Assembly (NCBI GenBank): GCA_938049125.1
Contig: CALICR010000035.1
Location: 1 to 6,501 of the forward strand
Origin: an uncultured Clostridia bacterium
GTDB lineage: Bacteria > Bacillota > Clostridia > Oscillospirales > Oscillospiraceae
Direction of reading: 5' to 3'
DNA: 6,501 nucleotides
Each line of letters opens with the position of its first letter. Within the stretch, counting starts at the first letter, position 1. The notes under the pieces were generated by a model. That model ran no database searches. It was not told where the DNA came from and worked only from the letters and a program-made list of their open reading frames with translations. Both the position numbers and the translations under genes were made by a program. Positions 1 through 5,309 of this stretch are shown here, piece by piece.

Positions 1-10
1 CTTCCGATCT
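1..10. other. Probable sequencing-adapter remnant at contig end
   Basis: The first ten bases, CTTCCGATCT, are identical to the last ten bases of the widely used Illumina adapter (ending GCTCTTCCGATCT). They sit exactly at the window edge, where untrimmed adapter is left on assembled contigs. The lipoprotein frame stays open through them, but the residues they encode should not be trusted. A chance match of ten bases is possible but unlikely at this exact position and orientation. Confidence 0.75.
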
Positions 11-1052
11 GCTCGTCGTCGTAGGCCAGCAGCTCCTCGCCGGAGCCGGAGTCCGCGGCCTCGCCGCCCCCCTGCGCCGTCTCGCCGGGATCCTCGCCGG
101 GATCCTCGCCGGGATCCGCGCCGGCCTCGGCGGTGGTCCCATCGGTCAGCGGGTCGTAGGTCAGCGTGATCGTGCCGGTGCCGGTGAGGAACTCATAGCT
201 GCTGCCGTCATAGACGTTCAGGCCGAACACCAGCTCCGTCGTGGACGCCATGTCCACGTTCGGCAATTCCAGGCTGAAGTAGGCCGCGGTGCCGTCGAAG
301 ACGGTGCCGTCAAGGGTCACCGCGTTCTCCACCGCCGTGCCGTTGGCGGTGACGGGGGTCTCCTCGTCCAGGCCGATGTGGAGGCTGCGGCCCGAGGCGT
401 TCTGCACCGTCAGGTTCAGCACGGAGCTGCCGTTCGTGTAGCCGCCGAGGCTCTGGGTCGTGATCGTGTACCCCTCGCCCTCGAAGACCATGGAGCCGTC
501 GGGGACGACCGGGTCCCGGACCGGCAGAAGCTCCGAGGAGACATCGACCCGGAAGGAGATGCTCCCGGCGGTGGTATACTCCGTCTCGCTCGTCCGCGTC
601 CAGACCGTGACGGCGGGGCAGTCGAGGCGCACGATGCGGTCGATGCCGAAGGGGCTCAGATTGTCGATATCGTAGCAGCTCGTGACGGTCTCGCCCGCCG
701 CGGCCTCGAGGGAGAGGTAGAAGGGGGCCGTGACGGCGTCGTTGACGATGACGTAATTGAAGTCGATGCTGAGGTCGCCCTCCGTGGCGTTTTCAAAGCG
801 GAAGGCGGCCTTGTCCGCCGTGAGGCCCACGGCCCAGAGGCGGATGCCGTCCTGGTCGTAGACCGGCAGCTCGAAGCTTTCCGGGGCGGTGTGCTCGTAC
901 CAGCCGATGCCGCGCTGGGCGTCGGACCCGAGGGCCGTGGGCCGGGTGTCCGCCGCCTCCGGCGTCAGCAGCGTCTCCGCCGCGTCCTCCCCGCAGGCGC
1001 AGAGGCCCGCCAGGAGCACCAGACAAAGCAGAAGGGGAACAAGTTTTTTCAT
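1..1052 (-). CDS. Secreted lipoprotein with two beta-rich domains, 3' end missing
   Basis: This frame opens at ATG 1052-1050 and runs off the left edge after 350 codons, so the C terminus is missing. The N terminus is a lipoprotein signal peptide: MKK, a hydrophobic run at residues 4-17, then LCAC with Cys20 as the likely lipidated residue, followed by Gly-Glu-Asp. The mature protein should be anchored on the outer face of the membrane. Residues about 68-170 and 192-300 look like two diverged copies of one beta-sandwich unit: alternating hydrophobic strands, an FENAT or VQNAS turn, and a short 'VN' or 'AN' segment. Similar units occur in many uncharacterised Bacillota lipoproteins. Residues 313-324 are three DPGE repeats, followed by an acidic Gly/Ser-rich tail. 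A purine-rich AAGAGAG lies 7 nt before the ATG, a weaker ribosome binding site than its neighbours have. I do not recognise a function. Residues beyond about 347 come from the suspected adapter. Confidence 0.85.
   Translation of the reverse strand, partial: MKKLVPLLLCLVLLAGLCACGEDAAETLLTPEAADTRPTALGSDAQRGIGWYEHTAPESFELPVYDQDGIRLWAVGLTADKAAFRFENATEGDLSIDFNYVIVNDAVTAPFYLSLEAAAGETVTSCYDIDNLSPFGIDRIVRLDCPAVTVWTRTSETEYTTAGSISFRVDVSSELLPVRDPVVPDGSMVFEGEGYTITTQSLGGYTNGSSVLNLTVQNASGRSLHIGLDEETPVTANGTAVENAVTLDGTVFDGTAAYFSLELPNVDMASTTELVFGLNVYDGSSYEFLTGTGTITLTYDPLTDGTTAEAGADPGEDPGEDPGETAQGGGEAADSGSGEELLAYDDEQIG
81..116. repeat. Three perfect 12-bp tandem repeats in the lipoprotein tail
   Basis: The unit CTCGCCGGGATC occurs three times without a mismatch at 81-92, 93-104 and 105-116. 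Read on the minus strand it encodes DPGE three times (residues 313-324), so a gain or loss of one unit keeps the frame. The perfect identity at DNA level suggests recent expansion by replication slippage. The repeat lies in the low-complexity linker after the second folded domain. Confidence 0.95.
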
Positions 1053-1393
1053 GGCGTATCTCTCTTTTCTTTCAGGGGGTGTTCATAGGCCGCAGGCCTG
1101 CCTCATTCGCGCGCAGCGCGGGGCGCCTTCGGCCCCTTGGGACCGGCTCGCAGCGCCTTCCCGGTATGAGATACACGGGACCGGGCCGGGGTGTTACAGC
1201 GTAGGCGCCGCGTCCGCGGCGCGCCGGTACGTCGGGGCGGGCGCAGCGCCCGCAGACGCCGTGCGACCTGGGGCCGCCGGGCTCGAATTGCGTCGCCGCG
1301 CGCCGGGAGGCTATGGGACTATCTTACCATGGCTTCCCCGAAAAAGGAAGCGCCGTTCCTGCTTTTTTGTCCCCCATCGCCCGAAACCGGGCG
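1053..1393. other. Gene-free GC-rich region with multiple short palindromes
   Basis: I see no credible gene between the lipoprotein start and the groEL terminator; long frames here are extensions of antisense shadows. The stretch is rich in short perfect palindromes: 1087-1099 (AGGCC, 3-nt loop), 1205-1222 (GCGCCGCG, 2-nt loop) and 1237-1253 (GCGGGCG, 3-nt loop). The pair at 1201-1253, each preceded by GTA, resembles the GTAG/GGGCG-type palindromic intergenic repeats common in gut Clostridia, but in decayed form. That family link is from memory. If the lipoprotein is transcribed from a promoter near 1321, the region is its untranslated leader. Confidence 0.5.
1321..1349 (-). promoter_or_regulatory. 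Possible extended -10 promoter for the lipoprotein gene
   Basis: On the minus strand TAAGAT (1326-1321) is preceded by TGG, which gives an extended -10 arrangement. A poor -35 match, TTCCTT (1349-1344), lies 17 nt upstream. This is the best candidate I found between the groEL terminator and the lipoprotein start, and it implies a leader of about 260 nt. The -35 is weak, so the call is tentative. Confidence 0.25.
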
Positions 1394-1424
1394 GAAAAAG
1401 GCCCCGGCCGGAAGCCGGGGCCTT
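1393..1424 (-). terminator. Rho-independent terminator of groES-groEL
   Basis: A perfect 11-bp stem (1398-1408 with 1414-1424) with a 5-nt loop (TTCCG on the transcript) is followed on the minus strand by a short U run. It starts 31 nt after the groEL stop codon. The stem is almost entirely G-C next to the loop, and its final A-U pairs lead into the U run. It should end the groESL transcript and separate it from the lipoprotein gene. Confidence 0.9.
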
Positions 1425-1454
1425 CTCTCCATTCGATTGTGCCGGGTCAGCGGA

Positions 1455-3095
1455 TCAATACATGCCGCCGCCCATGCCGCCCTGGGCGGCAGCCGCCATG
1501 GCGGCGTCGGCCTGCGGGTCGGGCTTATCGACGACCAGGCTCTCGGTGGTCAGGACGCAGGCGGCGATGCTGGCCGCGTTCTCGAGGGCGCTGCGGGTGA
1601 CCTTCGTCGGGTCCACGATGCCGGAGGGGATCATGTCGACGTACTTCTCGTTGTAGGCGTCGTAGCCGAAGCCGGTCTTGCGGCTGGAGCGGATCTTCTC
1701 GAAGACCACGGAGCCGTCCACACCGGCGTTGCCGGCGATCTGGCGGATGGGGGCCTCGAGGGCCTTGGCGATGATCTGGGCGCCGGTCTTCTCGTCGCCG
1801 CTCAGCTTGGCGACCAGCTTCTCGACGGCGGGAATGGCGTTGACGAAGGCCGTGCCGCCGCCGGCGACGATGCCCTCCTCGACGGCCGCCTTCGTGGCGT
1901 TCAGGGCATCCTCGACGCGGAGCTTCTGCTCCTTCATGGCGACCTCGGTGGCCGCGCCGACGCGGATGACGGCGACGCCGCCGACCATCTTCGCATAGCG
2001 CTCCTGGAGCTTCTCGCGGTCGTAATCGGAGGTCGTGACCTCGATGGAGGCCTTGATCTCATGGGCGCGGGCCTGGATGGCGTCCGGGTCGCCCATGCCG
2101 TCCACGATGACGGTGTTGTCCTTGGTCACGCGGATCTGACGGGCGCGGCCGAGGTCCGTGATCTGGGCGTCGGTCAGCTCCATGTTGAGGTCGGAGGAGA
2201 TGACGGTGCCGCCGGTCAGGACGGCGATGTCCTGCAGCATGGCCTTGCGGCGGTCGCCGAAGCCGGGGGCCTTGACGCAGACGCAGGTGAAGTTGCCGCG
2301 CAGACGGTTGACGAGCAGGGTGGCCAGGGCGTCGCCCTCGACGTCCTCGGCGATGATGACGAGCTTCTTGCCCGTCTTGACCAGCTGCTCCAGCAGGGGC
2401 AGGATCTCCTGGATGACGGAGATCTTCTTGTCGGTGATGAGGATGTAGGGATCGTCGATGACGGCCTCCATCTTATCGGTGTCGGTGATCATATAGGGGG
2501 AGATGTAGCCGCGGTCGAACTGCATGCCCTCGACGACCTCCAGGCCCGTCTCGGCGGTCTTGGACTCCTCGATGGTGATGACGCCCTCGGCGCTGACCTT
2601 CTCCATGGCCTCGGCGATGAGCTTGCCGACCTCCTCGTCGCCGGAGGAGACGGTGCCGACTCTTGCGATGTCGTCGCTGCCCTTGACGGTCTCGGAGTTC
2701 TGCTTGATGGCGGCCACGGCGGTCTCGACGGCCTTCTCGATGCCCTTGCGCATGACCATGGGGTTCGCGCCGGCGGTGACGTTCTTCAGGCCCTCGCGGA
2801 CGATGGCCTGGGCCAGCAGGGTGGCGGTGGTGGTGCCGTCGCCGGCCACGTCGTTGGTCTTCGTGGCGACCTCGCGGACGAGCTGCGCGCCCATGTTCTC
2901 GAAGGCGTCCTCCAGCTCCACGTCCTTGGCGATGGTCACGCCGTCGTTGGTGATGAGGGGCGCGCCGAACTTCTTGCCCAGCACGACGTTGCGGCCCTTG
3001 GGGCCGAGGGTGACCTTGACGGTGTCGCTGAGCTTATCGATACCGGCCTGCAGCGCGGTGCGGGCCTCGTTGCCGTACAGAATCTGTTTTGCCAT
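1455..3095 (-). CDS. groEL: Chaperonin GroEL (Hsp60)
   Basis: This gene encodes the 60-kDa chaperonin, which forms double seven-membered rings in the cytoplasm and folds proteins in an ATP-driven cycle with GroES. The 546-aa product has the usual family length. Visible hallmarks are the N-terminal nucleotide site (VKVTLGPKGRNVVL at about 26-39), GDGTTT at 85-90 with the catalytic-site Asp86, and the apical-domain segment VKAPGFGDRR (274-283). Asp396 in RVEDA matches E. coli Asp398. The family signature AAVEEGIVAGGG is at 403-414, and the tail is Gly/Met-rich (GGMGGGMY). AGGAGG (3109-3104) lies 8 nt before the ATG, and the gene begins 16 nt after the groES stop, so the two are co-transcribed. 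The operon is HrcA-controlled through the CIRCE element upstream of groES. Nothing is truncated. Confidence 0.99.
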   Translation of the reverse strand: MAKQILYGNEARTALQAGIDKLSDTVKVTLGPKGRNVVLGKKFGAPLITNDGVTIAKDVELEDAFENMGAQLVREVATKTNDVAGDGTTTATLLAQAIVREGLKNVTAGANPMVMRKGIEKAVETAVAAIKQNSETVKGSDDIARVGTVSSGDEEVGKLIAEAMEKVSAEGVITIEESKTAETGLEVVEGMQFDRGYISPYMITDTDKMEAVIDDPYILITDKKISVIQEILPLLEQLVKTGKKLVIIAEDVEGDALATLLVNRLRGNFTCVCVKAPGFGDRRKAMLQDIAVLTGGTVISSDLNMELTDAQITDLGRARQIRVTKDNTVIVDGMGDPDAIQARAHEIKASIEVTTSDYDREKLQERYAKMVGGVAVIRVGAATEVAMKEQKLRVEDALNATKAAVEEGIVAGGGTAFVNAIPAVEKLVAKLSGDEKTGAQIIAKALEAPIRQIAGNAGVDGSVVFEKIRSSRKTGFGYDAYNEKYVDMIPSGIVDPTKVTRSALENAASIAACVLTTESLVVDKPDPQADAAMAAAAQGGMGGGMY

Positions 3096-3111
3096 GATGA
3101 TAGCCTCCTAA

Positions 3112-3381
3112 TTATTCGACGATGGCAAGGATATCGCTCAGCTTGACGATGGAATAGGTCTCGCCGTCCAGCTTGATCTCCGTGCCTGCATACTTGGAAA
3201 CAACGACCTTCTCACCGGCCTTGACGGTCATCGGCTCGTCCTTGGTGCCGGGGCCGACGGCCACGACCTTGGAGACGACGGGCTTTTCCTTGCTGGTGGT
3301 GGCCAGGATCAGGCCGCCCGCGGTCTTTTCCTCCTCGACGCCCTGAAGCAGAACGTTGTCAGCCAGAGGTTTCAGTGTCAT
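3112..3381 (-). CDS. groES: Co-chaperonin GroES (Hsp10)
   Basis: This gene encodes the 10-kDa lid that caps the GroEL ring as a heptamer during folding. The 89-aa product is slightly shorter than the usual 94-97. Features include the N-terminal MTLKPLADNV strand, a mobile loop around residues 16-34 with the hydrophobic tripeptide LIL (24-26) that docks on GroEL, VAVGPGT (40-46), and the conserved ending SDILAIVE. The family usually has Asp-Arg-Val at residues 8-10; here it is Asp-Asn-Val, a substitution I believe occurs in some gut Clostridia. AGGAGG (3395-3390) is 8 nt before the ATG. It is the first gene of the two-gene operon, with a leader of about 100 nt that starts in the CIRCE element. 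Confidence 0.98.
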   Translation of the reverse strand: MTLKPLADNVLLQGVEEEKTAGGLILATTSKEKPVVSKVVAVGPGTKDEPMTVKAGEKVVVSKYAGTEIKLDGETYSIVKLSDILAIVE

Positions 3382-3405
3382 AACGCATTCCTCCTATGAA
3401 ATGTC

Positions 3406-3453
3406 GGGCCATGCGGCCCCTTGATTACGTTGGGGACCCGTTTCTTCGACGGG
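3406..3453 (-). other. Two small hairpins in the groESL mRNA leader
   Basis: The leader between CIRCE and the groES ribosome binding site contains two perfect 5-bp stems: 3406-3410 with 3415-3419 (4-nt loop) and 3437-3441 with 3449-3453 (7-nt loop). With the CIRCE stem they would give a mostly folded 5' untranslated region. In other Bacillota the CIRCE stem is known to affect transcript stability. A role for these two extra hairpins is only inference. Confidence 0.4.
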
Positions 3454-3454
3454 G

Positions 3455-3481
3455 TTAGCACTCAAATATTCGGAGTGCTAA
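3455..3481. promoter_or_regulatory. CIRCE operator for HrcA
   Basis: The perfect CIRCE consensus TTAGCACTC, nine spacer bases, GAGTGCTAA is present with no mismatch. In Bacillota this inverted repeat binds the repressor HrcA, whose activity depends on GroEL, so heat shock relieves repression of groESL. It overlaps the predicted transcription start of the promoter just upstream, which fits repression by blocking initiation. hrcA itself is not in this window. Confidence 0.98.
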
Positions 3482-3486
3482 CGATC

Positions 3487-3518
3487 ATTATAATAAGCCA
3501 TTCCGCGCCATTGTGCAA
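3487..3518 (-). promoter_or_regulatory. Sigma-A-type promoter of groES-groEL
   Basis: On the minus strand TTGCAC (3518-3513) is separated by 17 nt from TATTAT (3495-3490). That -10 overlaps a perfect TATAAT (3492-3487), which is 20 nt from the same -35. The first pair has normal spacing, the second the better -10. Either way the start falls at the edge of the CIRCE element, making HrcA repression direct. AT-rich sequence lies immediately upstream. Confidence 0.8.
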
Positions 3519-3582
3519 GAGGAAAATTGTTAATTTTTCTTGAACAATGCCATGATTTTTTTGGAATCCCTGTCCAAAGGGC

Positions 3583-3612
3583 AAAAAAAGCCCCCGGGGA
3601 CCGCCCGGGGGC
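3583..3612 (-). terminator. Rho-independent terminator of the ABC exporter operon
   Basis: A perfect 9-bp G-C stem (3590-3598 with 3604-3612) with a 5-nt loop is followed on the minus strand by seven U residues. It begins 8 nt after the permease stop codon. It should stop exporter transcripts before they reach the groESL promoter about 65 nt further on, keeping the stress operon insulated. Confidence 0.95.
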
Positions 3613-3619
3613 CGGGAAT

Positions 3620-4270
3620 TCAGAGGTCGAGGCGCTCGAACCGCGCCTGGGCGGTCCGGTGGGCCAGGAAGGTCGCGAGCGCGTAGACCGCCGCGCAGAG
3701 GGCCAGGAACGCGGCCTGGAGGCCCAGGGCCTCGTCCGGCGTGTTGAGGAAGCCGAGGCCAGGCAGGTGGTGCAGCGTCTCCGCCGCGGCGATGAGCAGG
3801 AGGGCGGCCGCGCCGAAGCGCAGGAACGGCCCGCCCAGCTTCCAGCCCGTGCGGAAGAAGCCGCCCACGAGGAGGACGTTCAGCGCCGCGTCCAGCAGCA
3901 GCACCCAGCCGAGGTAGACGAGGTTCGCGTTCATCATGGCGTTCGCCCGGTACACGGCGGCCCCCCGGAGCAGCGTCATGCGCACCGCCGTCAGGGCGGC
4001 GCAGAGGAGGAAGGCCCCCAGCTCCACCACGGCGGCGTGGACGAACCGGGCCGTCACCGCGTCCCGCTTCCGGATGGGCAGCAGCACGGTGTAGAGGAGG
4101 TCGTTCTGCTCCCGGGCCGCGAGGAAGGACTGGAACAGCCCCAGCCCCAAGAAAAACGTCCCCACGAGGATGGGGTACCCCGGCAGCAGCGTCATGAGCG
4201 AGAAGGCCAGAAAGAGATAGCTGATGGGCTGGGCCGTGAAGCGCAGCTCCTTGCGGATGAGGGCGTTCAT
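3620..4270 (-). CDS. ABC-2 type exporter, permease subunit
   Basis: The 216-aa product is an integral membrane protein with about six hydrophobic segments (near 15-31, 34-51, 76-101, 115-138, 148-165, 182-203). AREQND at 52-57 followed by LLPIRKRD (63-70) resembles the coupling region of the ABC2_membrane_5-type permeases found beside YtrB-like ATPases in Bacillota. It probably forms the membrane channel of an exporter with the ATPase encoded just upstream. The substrate is unknown; relatives are linked to peptide-antibiotic or cell-envelope stress. A longer open frame extends upstream to 4405, but it lies inside the ATPase gene. I chose the ATG at 4270-4268 because AGGAGG (4283-4278) is 7 nt before it, because it overlaps the ATPase stop as ATGA, and because the hydrophobic protein starts naturally there. 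Confidence 0.88.
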   Translation of the reverse strand: MNALIRKELRFTAQPISYLFLAFSLMTLLPGYPILVGTFFLGLGLFQSFLAAREQNDLLYTVLLPIRKRDAVTARFVHAAVVELGAFLLCAALTAVRMTLLRGAAVYRANAMMNANLVYLGWVLLLDAALNVLLVGGFFRTGWKLGGPFLRFGAAALLLIAAAETLHHLPGLGFLNTPDEALGLQAAFLALCAAVYALATFLAHRTAQARFERLDL

Positions 4271-4986
4271 TCTGCCGCCTCCTTTTCCAGGCGCACCATG
4301 ATTCTTTCGAGGCTCGGGCAGTCCGGGTAGTCCGCGAGGAAGGCCGCCTTGGGCTTCGACGCGGCGACCCGGCCCCGGCGCAGGTAGGTGATGCGGTCGG
4401 CGCATTCCTCCAGGTCCGTGGTGATGTGGGTCGAGAAGAGGATGGCCGTGCCCTCGGCCCGGAGGGCCGCGAACAGCTCCAGCAGCTCCGCCCGGGACAC
4501 GGGGTCGAGGCCGCTGGTCGGCTCGTCCAGCAGCAGGAGCTCCGCCCGGTGGGACAGGGCCAGCGCCAGCGAGAATTTTACCTTCATGCCCTCGCTCAGC
4601 TCCTGCACGCGCTTTCCCTCGTCCAGGGCGAAGCGGTCACAGCAGCGCCTCCAGGCCGCGCCGTCCCAGTTCTCATAGAACGTCCGGGTCACCGCGGCGA
4701 TGTCGCCGAGGCGCTTCCGGGGATAGAAGACGGTGCCGCCCGCGGCATAGCCGATGCGGCGGCGGATCTCCGCCTCGTGGTCGCCGTAGTCGAGGCCGAA
4801 GAAGCGCACGCGCCCCGCGTCCGGATGCACCAGGTGCAGCGCCGCCTTGAGCGTCGTGGTCTTGCCCGCGCCGTTGCGCCCGATGAACCCCATGATCTCC
4901 CCCGGCTCGACGGAGAACGACACGTCCTCCAGCGCGAAGGCCGGGTATTTTTTGCACAGCCCCTCCAATTGCAGGACCGGTCCCAT
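4267..4986 (-). CDS. ABC exporter, ATP-binding subunit (YtrB-like)
   Basis: The 239-aa product (from ATG 4986-4984) is a complete ABC ATPase that would power export with the adjoining permease. It shows an A-loop Tyr14, Walker A GRNGAGKT (36-43), a signature in the variant form LSEGM (130-134), Walker B LLLLDEP ending at about 156, the D-loop SGLD (158-161) and switch His187. FYENWD and SEGMKVKFSLALALSH resemble the YtrB-like clade of COG1131-type ATPases. The Q-loop segment IGYAAGGTVFYP (78-89) has no Gln where one is usual; relatives also vary here. An ATG at 5010 would add eight residues, but AGGAG (5000-4996) lies 9 nt before the 4986 start and would be coding under the longer one. It overlaps the permease start by 4 nt. 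No GntR partner gene is present; a divergent XRE-AbrB gene takes that place. Confidence 0.93.
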   Translation of the reverse strand: MGPVLQLEGLCKKYPAFALEDVSFSVEPGEIMGFIGRNGAGKTTTLKAALHLVHPDAGRVRFFGLDYGDHEAEIRRRIGYAAGGTVFYPRKRLGDIAAVTRTFYENWDGAAWRRCCDRFALDEGKRVQELSEGMKVKFSLALALSHRAELLLLDEPTSGLDPVSRAELLELFAALRAEGTAILFSTHITTDLEECADRITYLRRGRVAASKPKAAFLADYPDCPSLERIMVRLEKEAAE

Positions 4987-4995
4987 ATCGATCAA

Positions 4996-5000
4996 CTCCT
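4996..5000 (-). promoter_or_regulatory. Ribosome binding site that sets the ATPase start
   Basis: AGGAG on the minus strand, preceded by a run of A residues, is 9 nt from the ATG at 4986. It favours this start over the in-frame ATG at 5010. It lies only 4 nt outside the left arm of the 157-bp palindrome, so folding of that element could influence its access. Confidence 0.8.
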
Positions 5001-5004
5001 TTTT

Positions 5005-5161
5005 TACCATCAGTAGTCAAGGGCAGACGCGCGTTTCAGCGGCCCAAATCACCGCTGGACGGCGTCATCGTCGTCGGTGTGACGCCCAGCAACGAGGAAT
5101 CACGAAGCCAGGCGTCAAAGATGCCCCGGAAAACCGCGTTTGCCCTTGACTACTGATGGTA
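5005..5161. mobile_element. 157-bp palindromic element, MITE-like
   Basis: Bases 5005-5031 and 5135-5161 form an inverted repeat that pairs at 26 of 27 positions; the exception is 5026/5140. The interior holds three more hairpins: 5037-5042 with 5052-5057, GGCGTCA 5061-5067 with TGACGCC 5080-5086, and 5111-5116 with 5120-5125. There is no coding sequence inside. The outermost pair is T-A/T-A, so the element is bounded by TA on both sides, compatible with a TA target duplication of the IS630/Tc1-mariner kind. Small size, long terminal inverted repeats, no gene and an AT-rich insertion point fit a miniature inverted-repeat element. A structured RNA leader is the alternative. I cannot name the family. 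Confidence 0.55.
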
Positions 5162-5166
5162 TATAT

Positions 5167-5196
5167 ATTGTATCGCCCGCCGCCCCGCACCGTCAA
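5167..5196 (-). promoter_or_regulatory. Likely promoter of the ABC exporter operon
   Basis: On the minus strand TTGACG (5196-5191) and TACAAT (5172-5167) are 18 nt apart, a good sigma-A match. Transcription would start near 5160, at the edge of the palindromic element, giving a leader of about 175 nt that contains the whole palindrome before the ATPase ribosome binding site. The promoter lies between the exporter and the divergent regulator gene, so a regulator bound here could act on both. Confidence 0.6.
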
Positions 5197-5239
5197 CCAA
5201 CCGCCGCGGACGTCCGGGCGCAAAAAATGTTTGCCTAGG

Positions 5240-5268
5240 TTGCGAAAGCCCCGGAAAGCTGGTATCAT
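5240..5268 (+). promoter_or_regulatory. Promoter of the XRE-AbrB regulator gene
   Basis: TTGCGA (5240-5245) and TATCAT (5263-5268) are separated by 17 nt. A start near 5275 gives a short leader of about 35 nt containing AAAGGAG (5298-5304), 5 nt before the ATG. The flavin reductase promoter uses the same -10 and an almost identical -35. Confidence 0.65.
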
Positions 5269-5309
5269 GGTCCCGTACACCGCGCCGACGCGCGGAGAAA
5301 GGAGCGCCA

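Noticed and set aside
81..116. CRISPR-like array
   Set aside because: The 12-bp units are directly adjacent with no spacers and lie in frame in a coding sequence.
378..1088. Plus-strand frame of 236 codons over the lipoprotein gene
   Set aside because: The minus frame has a signal peptide, lipobox and sensible protein composition; the plus frame is rich in Arg/Gly/Ala with no motif.
1332..1368. Possible second terminator near the A and T runs between groEL and the lipoprotein gene
   Set aside because: The stems are only 5-6 bp with large loops and the T runs are poorly placed on either strand. The strong hairpin at 1398-1424 already explains termination.
1191..3146. Plus-strand open frame of 651 codons across groEL
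   Set aside because: It is antisense to a canonical groEL gene, its composition is the complement of groEL codon bias, and it has no recognisable domain. It is a high-GC shadow frame.
3527..4330. Plus-strand frame of 267 codons opposite the permease
   Set aside because: It runs through the exporter terminator and is antisense to a gene with clear membrane segments; its sequence is Gln/Glu/Arg-rich shadow composition.
4271..4405. Longer N terminus for the permease starting at 4405
   Set aside because: The extra 45 residues lie inside the ATPase gene in another frame, are Pro/Gly/Arg-rich and hydrophilic, and the 4270 start has AGGAGG at good spacing and an ATGA overlap.
5141..5172. Plus-strand promoter using TTGACT within the right arm of the palindrome
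   Set aside because: No acceptable -10 occurs 16-18 nt downstream, and the regulator gene has a better promoter at 5240-5268. The left arm carries the same TTGACT on the other strand, also without a -10.
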